Source: Pseudomonadota bacterium (GTDB taxonomy: Bacteria; Pseudomonadota; Gammaproteobacteria; Burkholderiales; Burkholderiaceae). From it: a stretch of 8,081 nt of DNA. A model generated the notes under the pieces. That model had not been told where the DNA came from. It did not search any database and saw only the letters and a list, made by a program, of their open reading frames with translations. This document shows, piece after piece, positions 1-6,158 of this stretch. The translations under genes were made by a program, and so were the position numbers. Numbering within the stretch: position 1 is the first letter of the stretch; the number at the start of each line of letters is the position of its first letter. The stretch spans positions 1 through 8,081 of the forward strand of contig JAJYBQ010000105.1 of assembly GCA_021778935.1 (NCBI GenBank). Reading direction: 5' to 3'.

Positions 1-160
1 CGACGAGGATCGGCACCTGCCCGTAGGGATTCATCTGCGAAATCTCTTCGGGCTTGTTGAACAGGTCGACGTCCTTGATTTCGAAGTCCATGCCCTTTTC
101 AAAGAGCACGAGGCGGCAACGCTGCGAAAACGGGCACGTCGTACCGGAATACAAGATCAT
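1..160 (-). CDS. sspA: SspA-like stringent starvation protein A / GST-fold protein, N-terminal 53 residues (partial)
   Basis: The first 53 residues of a glutathione-S-transferase-fold protein of the SspA type are visible; the rest lies beyond the left edge. The protein opens MILYSGTTCPFSQRCR and continues with a thioredoxin-fold pattern: residues around LFEKGMDFEIKDVDLFN, then NPYGQVPILV with the cis-proline-type VP near residue 50. In the SspA family this domain binds RNA polymerase and alters promoter use under stress; it is usually followed by an all-alpha C-terminal domain. The start is set by ATG at 160, preceded by a strong AGGAAGG ribosome site (171-177) at 10 bases. The frame stays open upstream but has no better start. 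A Cys-Pro-Phe-Ser motif sits at residues 9-12, as in glutaredoxin-like proteins. The gene is divergent from the downstream protease. Family assignment is confident from the N-terminus; the exact function is inferred. Confidence 0.85.
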   Translation of the reverse strand, partial: MILYSGTTCPFSQRCRLVLFEKGMDFEIKDVDLFNKPEEISQMNPYGQVPILV

Positions 161-295
161 GTTCGGGTCGCCTTCCTGATCGTTTACAAAACGCGCGTGC
201 CCCGCGCACCGGCAACGGGACTCCTGCGGCCGGCCAAGGACGGGATGGAATCGCCTTGCCGGGGCAATGGCCGGGACAGCCTTCCATTTTACAAT
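161..295. promoter_or_regulatory. Divergent intergenic region, probable promoters for sspA and the DegS-like protease
   Basis: This 135-base gap separates two divergent genes, so it should carry a promoter for each. Most of it is GC-rich. The exceptions are two AT-rich patches: GTTTACAAAAC (182-192, itself an inverted repeat) and ATTTTACAAT (286-295). The latter contains TACAAT at 290-295 on the plus strand and TAAAAT at 291-286 on the minus strand, both like -10 boxes. I could not find a convincing -35 box at 16-18 bases for either, so the promoter calls are tentative. Confidence 0.35.
171..177 (-). promoter_or_regulatory. Ribosome binding site of sspA-like gene
   Basis: On the minus strand this reads AGGAAGG, ten bases before the ATG at 160. 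It is one of the clearest Shine-Dalgarno matches in the window and supports that start over the open frame further upstream. Confidence 0.7.
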
Positions 296-1501
296 ATGCG
301 TATGCTGCAACGCATCTGGCTGCTGTTCGCCCAAACGACGACGGTCGGGTTGGCGCTCCTGTTCGTCGTTTCCACCATGAAACCGCAGTGGCTGGAGGCG
401 GTCGGCGTGGCGCCGACCCGCCCGCCGGTGCATGCGCCCGTCTCGACCACCCCGACCCCGATCGGCAAGGCCGTGATCCGCCAGATCCCGCGCAACGCGG
501 CGGAAGAGCGCGCGCAGGCGGTGGGGTCCTACGCGGATGCGGCGGCGCGCGCCATGCCGTCGGTGGTCAGCATCTACACCACCGAAAAGATCGATACCAC
601 CCCGGATGAAGCCATCGCGCGCCGCTTCTTCGGCGACAGCGTCGTGCCGCCTCCCCAGCAATACAGCAAGCTGGGGTCCGGCGTGATCGTCACCGAGGAC
701 GGCTACATCCTCACCAACAATCACGTCGTCGCGGCAGCGCAGAAGATCTCGGTGGCGCTCAACGACGGCCGCGCCCTGCCCGCCAAGATCGTCGGCACCG
801 ACCCGGACACCGACCTCGCGGTGCTCAAGATCGACGCCCCGCACCTGCCGGTGATGGATTTCGGCCGCTCCGAAAACCTGCGGGTGGGCGACGTGGTGCT
901 GGCGATCGGCAACCCCTTCGGCGTCGGCCAGACGGTCACCATGGGGATCGTGTCGGCCCTCGGCCGGCGGATGAAGAACATCGGCGCGTTCGAGAGCTTC
1001 ATCCAGACCGACGCCGCGATCAACCAGGGAAATTCCGGGGGTGCCCTCGTCGACACGCACGGACGCCTGGTCGGGATCAACACGCTGATCTACTCGCAAA
1101 GCGGAGGGTCCGTCGGGCTGGGTTTTGCCATCCCGACGACGATCATCACCCAGGTGATGCACCAGATCATCCACAACGGCTATGTGCGCCGCGGCTACTT
1201 CGGGATCGAACCGTTCGATATCACCCCGGAACTGGCGAAATCCCTGCACCTCCAGCGCACGGCCGGCGTATTCGTCTACGGCGTCTTGCGCCGGGGGCCG
1301 GCGAACCTTTCCGGAATGCGGCCCGGCGACATCGTACTGGCGCTCAACGACAAACCGGTCACCGACCGGCGCTCGCTGCTCGTGCAGATCGCCGAGCTCG
1401 CGCCCGGCAGCGTATCGACCGTGCGGATCCTGCGCGGGGCGCGCATGCTCACGCTACATGTGCGCGCGGGAGAGCGACCGGTGCAGAAGGCAGGGCCGTA
1501 G
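296..1501 (+). CDS. Membrane-anchored HtrA/DegS-like serine protease with one PDZ domain
   Basis: This is a 401-residue S1C (HtrA family) protease. Residues 5-28 form one hydrophobic N-terminal membrane segment (RIWLLFAQTTTVGLALLFVV). A proline-rich linker follows, then the trypsin-like domain. The catalytic triad is intact: His143 in LTNNHVV, Asp173 in DPDTDLAVLK and Ser247 in NQGNSGGAL, with spacing close to that of E. coli DegP. A single PDZ domain covers about 302-392. One anchor plus one PDZ is the DegS layout; DegP and DegQ have a cleaved signal peptide and two PDZ domains. E. coli DegS cleaves the anti-sigma factor RseA, but the substrate here cannot be told and no rpoE/rseA genes are in view. 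The start at 296 (MRML) is chosen because the membrane segment begins there. The frame is open back to ATG 197, but that extra stretch is not hydrophobic or family-like. No clear ribosome site precedes 296 or 302. It converges on tatC. Databases sometimes label such proteins 'Do-like' or '2-alkenal reductase'. Confidence 0.93.
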   Translation: MRMLQRIWLLFAQTTTVGLALLFVVSTMKPQWLEAVGVAPTRPPVHAPVSTTPTPIGKAVIRQIPRNAAEERAQAVGSYADAAARAMPSVVSIYTTEKIDTTPDEAIARRFFGDSVVPPPQQYSKLGSGVIVTEDGYILTNNHVVAAAQKISVALNDGRALPAKIVGTDPDTDLAVLKIDAPHLPVMDFGRSENLRVGDVVLAIGNPFGVGQTVTMGIVSALGRRMKNIGAFESFIQTDAAINQGNSGGALVDTHGRLVGINTLIYSQSGGSVGLGFAIPTTIITQVMHQIIHNGYVRRGYFGIEPFDITPELAKSLHLQRTAGVFVYGVLRRGPANLSGMRPGDIVLALNDKPVTDRRSLLVQIAELAPGSVSTVRILRGARMLTLHVRAGERPVQKAGP

Positions 1502-1553
1502 CGGGCGCTCCGGGAAACCGGCGGCGGGGTACTTCTGCGAGCCCTCACCCCCG

Positions 1554-1579
1554 CCCTCTCCCGCCTCCGCGGGAGAGGG
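1554..1579. repeat. REP-like palindrome in convergent intergenic region, possible transcription terminator
   Basis: A perfect 11-base-pair inverted repeat (arms 1554-1564 and 1569-1579) with a CTCC tetraloop. It is flanked by GCCCTCACCCCC on the left and GGGCGCACCC on the right. The C-rich head plus a CCCTCTCCCGC/GCGGGAGAGGG stem is the form of a dispersed REP-like element that I know from many proteobacterial genomes. It lies between the convergent protease and tatC genes, a typical place for such elements. There is no T-run on either strand, so intrinsic termination is possible but not shown. A degenerate relative lies near 3051-3090. Confidence 0.6.
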
Positions 1580-1634
1580 GGCGCACCCTGCCCCCGCGCG
1601 GTTCGTCCGCCGCGTGGCGCCAGGGCACTGCCGC

Positions 1635-1662
1635 CACCCCGCCAACATGCGATTGCGGGGTG
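1635..1662 (-). terminator. Hairpin just after tatC, candidate end of the his-tat transcript
   Basis: Arms CACCCCGC (1635-1642) and GCGGGGTG (1655-1662) form a perfect 8-base-pair stem with a 12-base loop. It begins three bases past the tatC stop codon in the direction of transcription. No U-tract follows, so this is either a non-canonical terminator or a 3'-end stabilising stem. Together with the palindrome at 1554-1579 it is the only structure seen in the 164-base gap between tatC and the protease. Confidence 0.35.
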
Positions 1663-1665
1663 CGC

Positions 1666-2439
1666 TCAGCTCTTCGTCGTCAACTCGGTCGATGCCGAGG
1701 ACTGCGCTTTCGGCGTTCCGAAAAAGGCCGCCAGCAGCACCCCGAGTTCGAACAGGGCCCACAGCGGCACTGCGAGCAGCATCTGCGACATCACGTCGGG
1801 CGGCGTGAAGATGGCCGCGATGACGAAGGCGCCGACGATCATGTACGGGCGCACCTGACGCAACCTGGCCACCGTCGTCACTCCCATGCGCACCAGCAGC
1901 ATCACCGCGATCGGCACCTCGAACGCCAGACCGAAGGCAATGAACATGCGCATGACGAAATCGAAGTACTGCTCGATGTCGGGCGAGACGTTCACGGACT
2001 GCGGCGCGAAATGCGAAATGAAGTGGAACACCACCCCGAACACGACGTAGTAGCAGTAGGCCATGCCCCCGAAGAACATCAGCACGCTCGACACGATCAC
2101 CGGCCCCGCGAGCCGCTTTTCGTGCTGGTAGAGCCCCGGCGCGACGAACGCCCACGCCTGATAGAGCACCCACGGCGAGGCCAGCAGGAATGCCGCGAAC
2201 AAGGTGACCTTGAGCGGCACCATGAACGGCGCGATCACCCCGGTGGCAAGCAGCTTGGACCCCTCCGGCAGCGCCTTCATCATCGGCTGCGACACATAGT
2301 CGAAGATGCGCTTCATGAACGGCGATAGCGCGAAGAACGCAACCAGCACCCCGCCGGCCGCGCGCACCAGGCGCGCGCGCAATTCGATCAGGTGTGAAAG
2401 AAAGCCTTCTTCGGGAGGGGTGTTTTCGGGTTCCGCCAT
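1666..2439 (-). CDS. tatC: Sec-independent protein translocase subunit TatC
   Basis: This 257-residue polytopic inner-membrane protein is the twin-arginine signal-peptide receptor of the Tat pathway, which exports folded and often cofactor-bearing proteins. Family landmarks are present: HLIELR at 16-21 before the first membrane segment, the first periplasmic loop with PF at 71-72, the conserved glutamate in YQHEKR (Glu107), FEVP at 173-176, and FTPPD at 211-215. The hydrophobic profile fits six membrane spans (about 26-42, 75-96, 112-136, 160-182, 199-212 and 218-240). The length is normal for the family. The start ATG lies 33 bases after tatB and has AAGGA close upstream (2442-2446), an unusually short spacing of two bases. 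This appears to be the last gene of the leftward unit, and it converges on the protease gene. Confidence 0.97.
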   Translation of the reverse strand: MAEPENTPPEEGFLSHLIELRARLVRAAGGVLVAFFALSPFMKRIFDYVSQPMMKALPEGSKLLATGVIAPFMVPLKVTLFAAFLLASPWVLYQAWAFVAPGLYQHEKRLAGPVIVSSVLMFFGGMAYCYYVVFGVVFHFISHFAPQSVNVSPDIEQYFDFVMRMFIAFGLAFEVPIAVMLLVRMGVTTVARLRQVRPYMIVGAFVIAAIFTPPDVMSQMLLAVPLWALFELGVLLAAFFGTPKAQSSASTELTTKS

Positions 2440-2472
2440 GATCCTTCGGCCGTTCCAGTTTCCATGCGGCCG

Positions 2473-3006
2473 CTAGCGGCGGATGCGCACCCGGTTGACC
2501 CGGGCGCGCCGCGCAAATTTGGTATTGCGCCCGCCGGGCGCGACATCGGGAAGCGCAACCTGCCGCTTCAAGCGTTCGAGTTCGCGCGCGACGTCGTCGA
2601 TGGTCGGGCGTGGCCGATAGCGCCGGGAAAAATGCATGGGCGGGGGCGGCGGGTTGCCGCCGCCGATCCAGCCGGCATTGCGTCCGGTCAGGGGCGCCAT
2701 CGCCTGCGATGCGGCAGTGTTGATCTGGGTCGCGGCGTTGTGCAGTTCGGTCTGTGCGTCGGTCACCGCGCCGCGGATCGAATCCTGGATATTGCGCGCG
2801 TTCTCGCGCGCCTCCTCCCCCAGTTGCCGCAGTTCGGAGAGGTGAATCTCGCGATCGATCTCGGAGCGTACATCGGAGATGTACGTCTGGGCCTTGCCGA
2901 CCCACTGACCGAAGGTGCGGGCAACACGCGGCAACCGCTCCGGCCCCAGCGCGACGAGTGCCACGCCACCGATGACGAAGAGTTCTCCGAAGCTGAAGTC
3001 CAGCAT
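2473..3006 (-). CDS. tatB: Sec-independent protein translocase subunit TatB
   Basis: TatB forms the substrate-receptor complex with TatC. The 177-residue product has the expected short N-out membrane helix (about 2-21), with the conserved Glu8 and the hinge GPERLP at 21-26. An amphipathic helix follows, and then a long charged helix to about 100. The C-terminal part is unusual to the eye: a glycine/proline stretch (GGGNPPPPP, about 115-123), a charged helix around 136-150 (TIDDVARELERLKRQV), and an arginine-rich tail over the last 18 residues. The C-terminus of TatB is variable and dispensable in E. coli, so this need not affect function. The start is ATG 3006, because the family N-terminus begins exactly there and no other start codon lies nearby in frame. 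The ribosome site is weak. It is separated from tatA by a 161-base structured spacer and lies 33 bases before tatC. Confidence 0.95.
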   Translation of the reverse strand: MLDFSFGELFVIGGVALVALGPERLPRVARTFGQWVGKAQTYISDVRSEIDREIHLSELRQLGEEARENARNIQDSIRGAVTDAQTELHNAATQINTAASQAMAPLTGRNAGWIGGGNPPPPPMHFSRRYRPRPTIDDVARELERLKRQVALPDVAPGGRNTKFARRARVNRVRIRR

Positions 3007-3050
3007 GGCGATGCAACCGTGTGCAGTAATCGGTCCGGAACCGGGGGAAG

Positions 3051-3090
3051 CCCCCCTGCGCCACGCGAGCGGGAAGGGGGGATGAGGGTG
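3051..3090. repeat. Degenerate REP-like inverted repeat in the tatA-tatB spacer
   Basis: CCCCCC (3051-3056) can pair with GGGGGG (3076-3081) around an inner, imperfect GCG/CGC stem (3058-3060 with 3064-3066). Read on the minus strand, it begins CCCTCATCCCCCC and runs into TTCCCGCTCGCG. This matches the head and left arm of the palindrome at 1554-1579 (CCCTCACCCCCG, CCCTCTCCCGC) with several changes. It is best seen as a decayed copy of the same repeat family. Confidence 0.4.
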
Positions 3091-3120
3091 CCGGCGCTGC
3101 GCACCCCCTCGGCCCCGCGC

Positions 3121-3163
3121 CGCTCCCGCCACGAACGGCAGGAGCGCGAACGGGGCGGGAGCG
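3121..3163 (-). promoter_or_regulatory. Stable hairpin immediately after tatA (mRNA 3'-end or attenuator candidate)
   Basis: Perfect 10-base arms, CGCTCCCGCC (3121-3130) and GGCGGGAGCG (3154-3163), enclose a 23-base loop; the structure starts four bases after the tatA stop codon. Within the loop, GGAGCG (3141-3146) can compete for the first six bases of the left arm, and CGAACGG occurs twice (3132-3138 and 3147-3153). There is no U-run. Such a stem could protect the tatA 3' end or partly terminate transcription ahead of tatB; the role is inferred. Confidence 0.4.
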
Positions 3164-3167
3164 TCCG

Positions 3168-3419
3168 TTACGTGCCCGTCTTTTCGCGCGCCGTCACGTC
3201 GATCGTCTGCCCGGGGGTCTGCGGCGCGTTCTCGACCTTCTGCACCGGCGGCTGCGGCGCCGCCGAAGTGGCGTCGGACGTTCCCTCCTGCAGCCCCTCC
3301 TTGAACCCCTTCACGGCGGAGCCGAGGTCGCGGCCGACATTCTTGAGCTTGCTCGTGCCGAATACCAGGATGATCACCACCAGGACGATCATCCAGTGCC
3401 AAATCGAAAGTGAACCCAT
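3168..3419 (-). CDS. tatA: Sec-independent protein translocase subunit TatA
   Basis: TatA is the pore-forming or membrane-weakening subunit that oligomerises on the TatBC complex during transport of folded proteins. The 83-residue product has a single membrane helix (about 5-19) and the signature FGTSKL at 20-25. An amphipathic helix with Phe39 ([13 protein letters not shown], 31-43) follows, then an unstructured Ser/Ala/Pro/Gln-rich acidic tail. The length fits the family. The start is ATG 3419 (MGSLSIWHW); GGAG at 3427-3430 lies seven bases upstream and decides it. A longer in-frame reading from 3458 would overlap the HIT gene and add a non-family extension. It lies 20 bases downstream of the HIT gene and is followed by a hairpin-rich 161-base spacer before tatB. 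Confidence 0.96.
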   Translation of the reverse strand: MGSLSIWHWMIVLVVIILVFGTSKLKNVGRDLGSAVKGFKEGLQEGTSDATSAAPQPPVQKVENAPQTPGQTIDVTAREKTGT

Positions 3420-3426
3420 CGCGTGT

Positions 3427-3430
3427 CTCC
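3427..3430 (-). promoter_or_regulatory. Ribosome binding site of tatA
   Basis: This reads GGAG on the minus strand, seven bases before the ATG at 3419. It sits in the 20-base gap after the HIT gene and supports the short TatA start rather than the longer open frame. Confidence 0.6.
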
Positions 3431-3439
3431 AGAGAAGCC

Positions 3440-3787
3440 TCAGAGGCCCCGTTTCCAAGGGCGCGGGCCGCCGAGCAGGTGCATATGGAGGTGGAATACC
3501 TCCTGCCCTCCGCCGGGTCCGTTGTTGATCGTTATCCGAAACCCGTCGTCCGCAGCGTGTTCGCGGGCCAGATGCGGGGCCAGGAGGAGCATTTTACCCA
3601 AGAGTTCGCCATCGCCGGATTCGACCGTCTGCAGCGATTCGATGTGCCGTTTGGGAACCAGCAACAGATGCACGGGCGCGGCAGGGTGGATATCGTGAAA
3701 CGCAATCACCGCCTCGTCCTCGTAGACTTTGCGGCAGGGGATTTCTCCCCGCGCGATGCGGCAAAAAATGCAGGATTCGTCGCTCAC
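3440..3787 (-). CDS. HIT-family (HinT-like) nucleotide phosphoramidase/hydrolase
   Basis: A 115-residue histidine-triad protein. The triad is His-Leu-His-Met-His at 99-103 ([10 protein letters not shown]); His101 would be the nucleophile by analogy with HinT. The N-terminus has CIFC (7-10) and PKRHIESL (46-53). Cys-Cys-His sets like this bind zinc in part of the family. [12 protein letters not shown] (88-99) is a typical HinT stretch. HinT enzymes cleave nucleoside phosphoramidates and aminoacyl-adenylates; the natural substrate here is unknown. The start is GTG 3787, which overlaps the hisE stop codon (GTGA) and has GGAGAGG just upstream; the family N-terminus begins there. The frame is open further upstream inside hisE, but that part is out-of-frame shadow. 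Its place between hisE and tatA links the histidine and Tat blocks and suggests shared transcription rather than a shared pathway. Confidence 0.93.
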   Translation of the reverse strand: MSDESCIFCRIARGEIPCRKVYEDEAVIAFHDIHPAAPVHLLLVPKRHIESLQTVESGDGELLGKMLLLAPHLAREHAADDGFRITINNGPGGGQEVFHLHMHLLGGPRPWKRGL

Positions 3788-4182
3788 CGCCCCTCTCCCG
3801 ATCCGGTTGCCGTCGTCACCACACCGCTGGCGCCGCCCGGCGCGGCCTCGCGTTCCCGCGCCTTGCGCAGCGCCTTTTCTTCGAGGCCGGAGGTTCCGGC
3901 CCGGCGTGCCAACTCGGCAAGCACCTGTTCCGGCCGCAGGCCGTAGTGCGACAGCATCACGAGAGAATGAAACCACAAATCGGCGGTTTCGGAAACGATC
4001 CGTACCGGATCGCCGTCCTTGGCCGCCATCACGGTTTCCGTGGCTTCCTCACCGATTTTCTTGAGGATCGCGTCGGGCCCCTTCGCCAGCAGGCGCGCGA
4101 CGTACGAGCGCTCGGGGTCGCCGCCGCGGCGCGCGTCGATCACGTCGGCCAGCGCCGAGAGCGTGTTGGGTTCTTCGTTCAT
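3784..4182 (-). CDS. hisE: Phosphoribosyl-ATP pyrophosphohydrolase
   Basis: HisE hydrolyses phosphoribosyl-ATP to phosphoribosyl-AMP and pyrophosphate, the second step of histidine synthesis. The 132-residue product belongs to the all-alpha MazG-like fold. Its magnesium-binding signature is present: IGEEATETV with Glu45, Glu46 and Glu49, and SETADLWFH with Glu65 and Asp68. [10 protein letters not shown] (26-35) is also typical. The family core ends near residue 110. The last 20 or so residues form a Gly/Ala/Thr-rich tail of no known role. The start ATG 4182 overlaps the hisI stop (ATGA) and has AGGA a few bases upstream. The end overlaps the HIT start (GTGA), so translation is probably coupled on both sides. 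It is a stand-alone hisE, not a hisIE fusion. Confidence 0.96.
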   Translation of the reverse strand: MNEEPNTLSALADVIDARRGGDPERSYVARLLAKGPDAILKKIGEEATETVMAAKDGDPVRIVSETADLWFHSLVMLSHYGLRPEQVLAELARRAGTSGLEEKALRKAREREAAPGGASGVVTTATGSGEGR

Positions 4183-4655
4183 GGTTCCTGGTGCTCCAAT
4201 GCGGCGCCTCCCGCCGGAGCGGGGTCGGGGACGGAATGCGCGCCATAGATCGTCTCCGGATCCGCCAGGACCGGATCGACCTCCCGCCAGACGCCATCAT
4301 CCAGGCGGCGGTAAAAGCAGCTTGCCCGCCCGGTATGGCAGGCGATCCCGCCGATCTGCTCCACGACATAGAGCACGGCGTCGGCATCGCAATCCAGGCG
4401 GATCTCCCGCACGATCTGGCGGTGTCCCGACTCTTCGCCCTTGCGCCACAGGCGGCGGCGCGAACGCGAGTAGTAGACCGCATGACCGCCCGCCCGCGTC
4501 TCCGCCAGTGCCGCCCGGTCCGCCCAGGCGAACATGAGGATGCGGCCGCTCGTGGCATCCTGGGCGATCACCGGCACCAGCCCCGCCGCATCGAACCGGA
4601 CGGCGTCGAGCCAGGCGCCGTCGTCGCCGCCGGCCGTTTCCGGACCCGCCCTCAT
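4179..4655 (-). CDS. hisI: Phosphoribosyl-AMP cyclohydrolase
   Basis: HisI opens the purine ring of phosphoribosyl-AMP to give ProFAR, the third pathway step, using zinc and magnesium. The 158-residue protein shows the hallmark blocks: [10 protein letters not shown] (37-46), HAVYYSRSR (58-66), [10 protein letters not shown] (69-78), the aspartate cluster in DCDAD (Asp88, Asp90, Asp92), and the zinc ligands in CHTGRASCF (Cys106, His107, Cys113). About 25 extra C-terminal residues, rich in Pro/Ala/Gly, follow the core. The start ATG 4655 overlaps the hisF stop and the end overlaps the hisE start, both as ATGA. The ribosome site is weak, in keeping with coupled translation from hisF. Confidence 0.96.
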   Translation of the reverse strand: MRAGPETAGGDDGAWLDAVRFDAAGLVPVIAQDATSGRILMFAWADRAALAETRAGGHAVYYSRSRRRLWRKGEESGHRQIVREIRLDCDADAVLYVVEQIGGIACHTGRASCFYRRLDDGVWREVDPVLADPETIYGAHSVPDPAPAGGAALEHQEP

Positions 4656-5428
4656 GCGCCCAGCCGCATCGGAATCCCCCGGTCGGCCAGGAACCGCTTG
4701 GCGTCCGGAATGGCGTGCTCGCCGTAATGAAAGATCGAGGCCGCAAGCACGCCGTCGGCGTGGCCGATCAGGATGCCATCCGCGAGGTCCTGCAACCCCC
4801 CCACGCCGCCGGAGGCAATGACCGGAACCGGTACCGCGTCGGCGACTGCGGCCGTCAAGGCCAGATCAAAACCGCTGCGCGTGCCATCGCGGTCCATGCT
4901 GGTGAGGAGGATTTCCCCCGCGCCGAGCGCCACCGCCCGGCGCGCCCACTCGACCGCATCCTTCCCCGTAGCCTTGCGGCCACCGTGGGTATGGACCTCC
5001 CAGCCTTGTGCGGGATCCTCCCGGTCACGCCGCCGCGCGTCGATCGCCGCGACGATGCACTGCGACCCGAAATGCGCCGAGGTGCGCGCGAAAAGATCCG
5101 GGTCGAGGACCCCCGCGGTGTTGATCGACACCTTGTCGGCACCCGCGTTGAGCAGCCGGCGCACGTCCTCCACCTGGCGCACCCCGCCCCCCACCGTAAG
5201 CGGGATGAAGACCCGCCGGGCAACCGCCTCGATCACCTCGTAAATGGTGTCGCGCTGATCGGAACTGGCGGTGATGTCGAGGAAGGTCAGTTCGTCCGCC
5301 CCCTCGCCGTCATAGCGCGCGGCGATCTCCACCGGATCGCCGGCGTCGCGCAGACCAACGAAGTTGATCCCCTTGACGACGCGGCCTCCGGCCACGTCGA
5401 GGCACGGGATGATCCGCTTGGCGAGCAC
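4652..5428 (-). CDS. hisF: Imidazole glycerol phosphate synthase, cyclase subunit
   Basis: HisF is the (beta/alpha)8-barrel partner of HisH. It uses ammonia delivered through the barrel to turn PRFAR into imidazole glycerol phosphate and AICAR, and AICAR feeds back to purine synthesis. The 258-residue length is standard. Both catalytic aspartates are present at the canonical positions: Asp11 in IIPCLDV and Asp130 in VAAIDARR. Phosphate-binding loops appear as TVGGGVR (78-84) and VIASGGVGG (203-211), and [10 protein letters not shown] (174-183) is also typical. The start is GTG 5428, one base after the hisA stop codon, and gives the exact family N-terminus (MLAKRIIPC). The product ends with a four-base overlap into hisI. 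Confidence 0.97.
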   Translation of the reverse strand: MLAKRIIPCLDVAGGRVVKGINFVGLRDAGDPVEIAARYDGEGADELTFLDITASSDQRDTIYEVIEAVARRVFIPLTVGGGVRQVEDVRRLLNAGADKVSINTAGVLDPDLFARTSAHFGSQCIVAAIDARRRDREDPAQGWEVHTHGGRKATGKDAVEWARRAVALGAGEILLTSMDRDGTRSGFDLALTAAVADAVPVPVIASGGVGGLQDLADGILIGHADGVLAASIFHYGEHAIPDAKRFLADRGIPMRLGA

Positions 5429-5429
5429 G

Positions 5430-6158
5430 TCAGGCGACCCGCGCCATCGCGGCCTCGAAGTCGAACTTTCCTTCGTAGAGCGCGCGCCCGAGAATCACGC
5501 CGCCGATGCCCTCCTCTTCGACGGCAAGGAGCCGATCAAGGTCGGAAATATCCGAAACGCCGCCGCTGGCCAGCACGGGGATGCGCACCGCGCGCGCCAG
5601 CGCCACGGTGGCGTCGATGTTCACCCCCGTCATCATGCCGTCGCGGCCGATGTCGGTGTAGAGGATCGCGTCAACGCCGTAGTCTTCGAATTTGGTCGCC
5701 AGGTCGATCACGTCGTGGCCGGTGAGCTTGCTCCAGCCGTCGGTGGCCACCTTGCCGTCGCGCGCATCGAGGGCGACGATCACATGGCCGCCGAACGCGG
5801 TGCAGGCATCGTGCAGAAATCCGGGATTCTTCACCGCCGCAGTGCCGATGACGACGTAGGAAACGCCGTCGTCGATGTAGCGCTCGATGATGTCCAGATC
5901 CCGCAGGCCGCCGCCCAACTGGATCTGCACGTCCGGGCCGACTTCGGCAACGATCTCGCGGATGACGCCTTCATTGACCGGCTTGCCGGAACGCGCACCG
6001 TTCAGATCGACGATGTGCATCCGGCGCGCGCCCATGTCGACCCATTTGCGGGCCATGGCAACCGGGTCTTCGGAAAATACGGTCTCGTTGTCCATATCGC
6101 CTTGGCGCAGGCGTACGCAACGGCCGTCCTTGAGGTCGATGGCGGGGATCAGGAGCAT
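5430..6158 (-). CDS. hisA: ProFAR isomerase (phosphoribosylformimino-5-aminoimidazole carboxamide ribotide isomerase)
   Basis: HisA carries out the Amadori rearrangement of ProFAR to PRFAR, the substrate of HisF/HisH. The 242-residue barrel has its two catalytic aspartates, Asp8 in IPAIDLKDG and Asp131 in VALDARDG. It also has LGGGLRD (81-87), [12 protein letters not shown] (167-178) and VLASGGVSD (195-203), all typical. The start is taken as ATG 6158 because HisA proteins begin [12 protein letters not shown]. The frame is open to a GTG at 6221, which would add 21 residues without family support. Neither start has a good ribosome site. It follows a 120-base gap after hisH, the largest break in the his genes, and runs directly into hisF. 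Confidence 0.96.
   Translation of the reverse strand: MLLIPAIDLKDGRCVRLRQGDMDNETVFSEDPVAMARKWVDMGARRMHIVDLNGARSGKPVNEGVIREIVAEVGPDVQIQLGGGLRDLDIIERYIDDGVSYVVIGTAAVKNPGFLHDACTAFGGHVIVALDARDGKVATDGWSKLTGHDVIDLATKFEDYGVDAILYTDIGRDGMMTGVNIDATVALARAVRIPVLASGGVSDISDLDRLLAVEEEGIGGVILGRALYEGKFDFEAAMARVA

Noticed and set aside
197..295. Longer N-terminus for the DegS-like protease from ATG 197
   Set aside because: The extra 33 residues are polar, have no family match, and would place the membrane anchor away from the N-terminus. They also occupy the region where promoters are expected.
1454..3064. A 536-codon minus-strand open frame covering tatC, tatB and the 3' end of the protease gene
   Set aside because: It is out of frame with tatC and tatB, which have strong family motifs. 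Its product is Arg/Ala/Gly-rich with no domain, so it is a shadow frame.
3420..3458. Longer TatA start at 3458
   Set aside because: It adds 13 residues before the standard MGSLSIWHW start and overlaps the HIT gene, while a good GGAG site supports 3419.
3788..3976. Longer HIT protein starting inside hisE
   Set aside because: The extension is Arg/Gly-rich, out-of-frame hisE sequence. The family N-terminus and a good ribosome site fix the start at GTG 3787.
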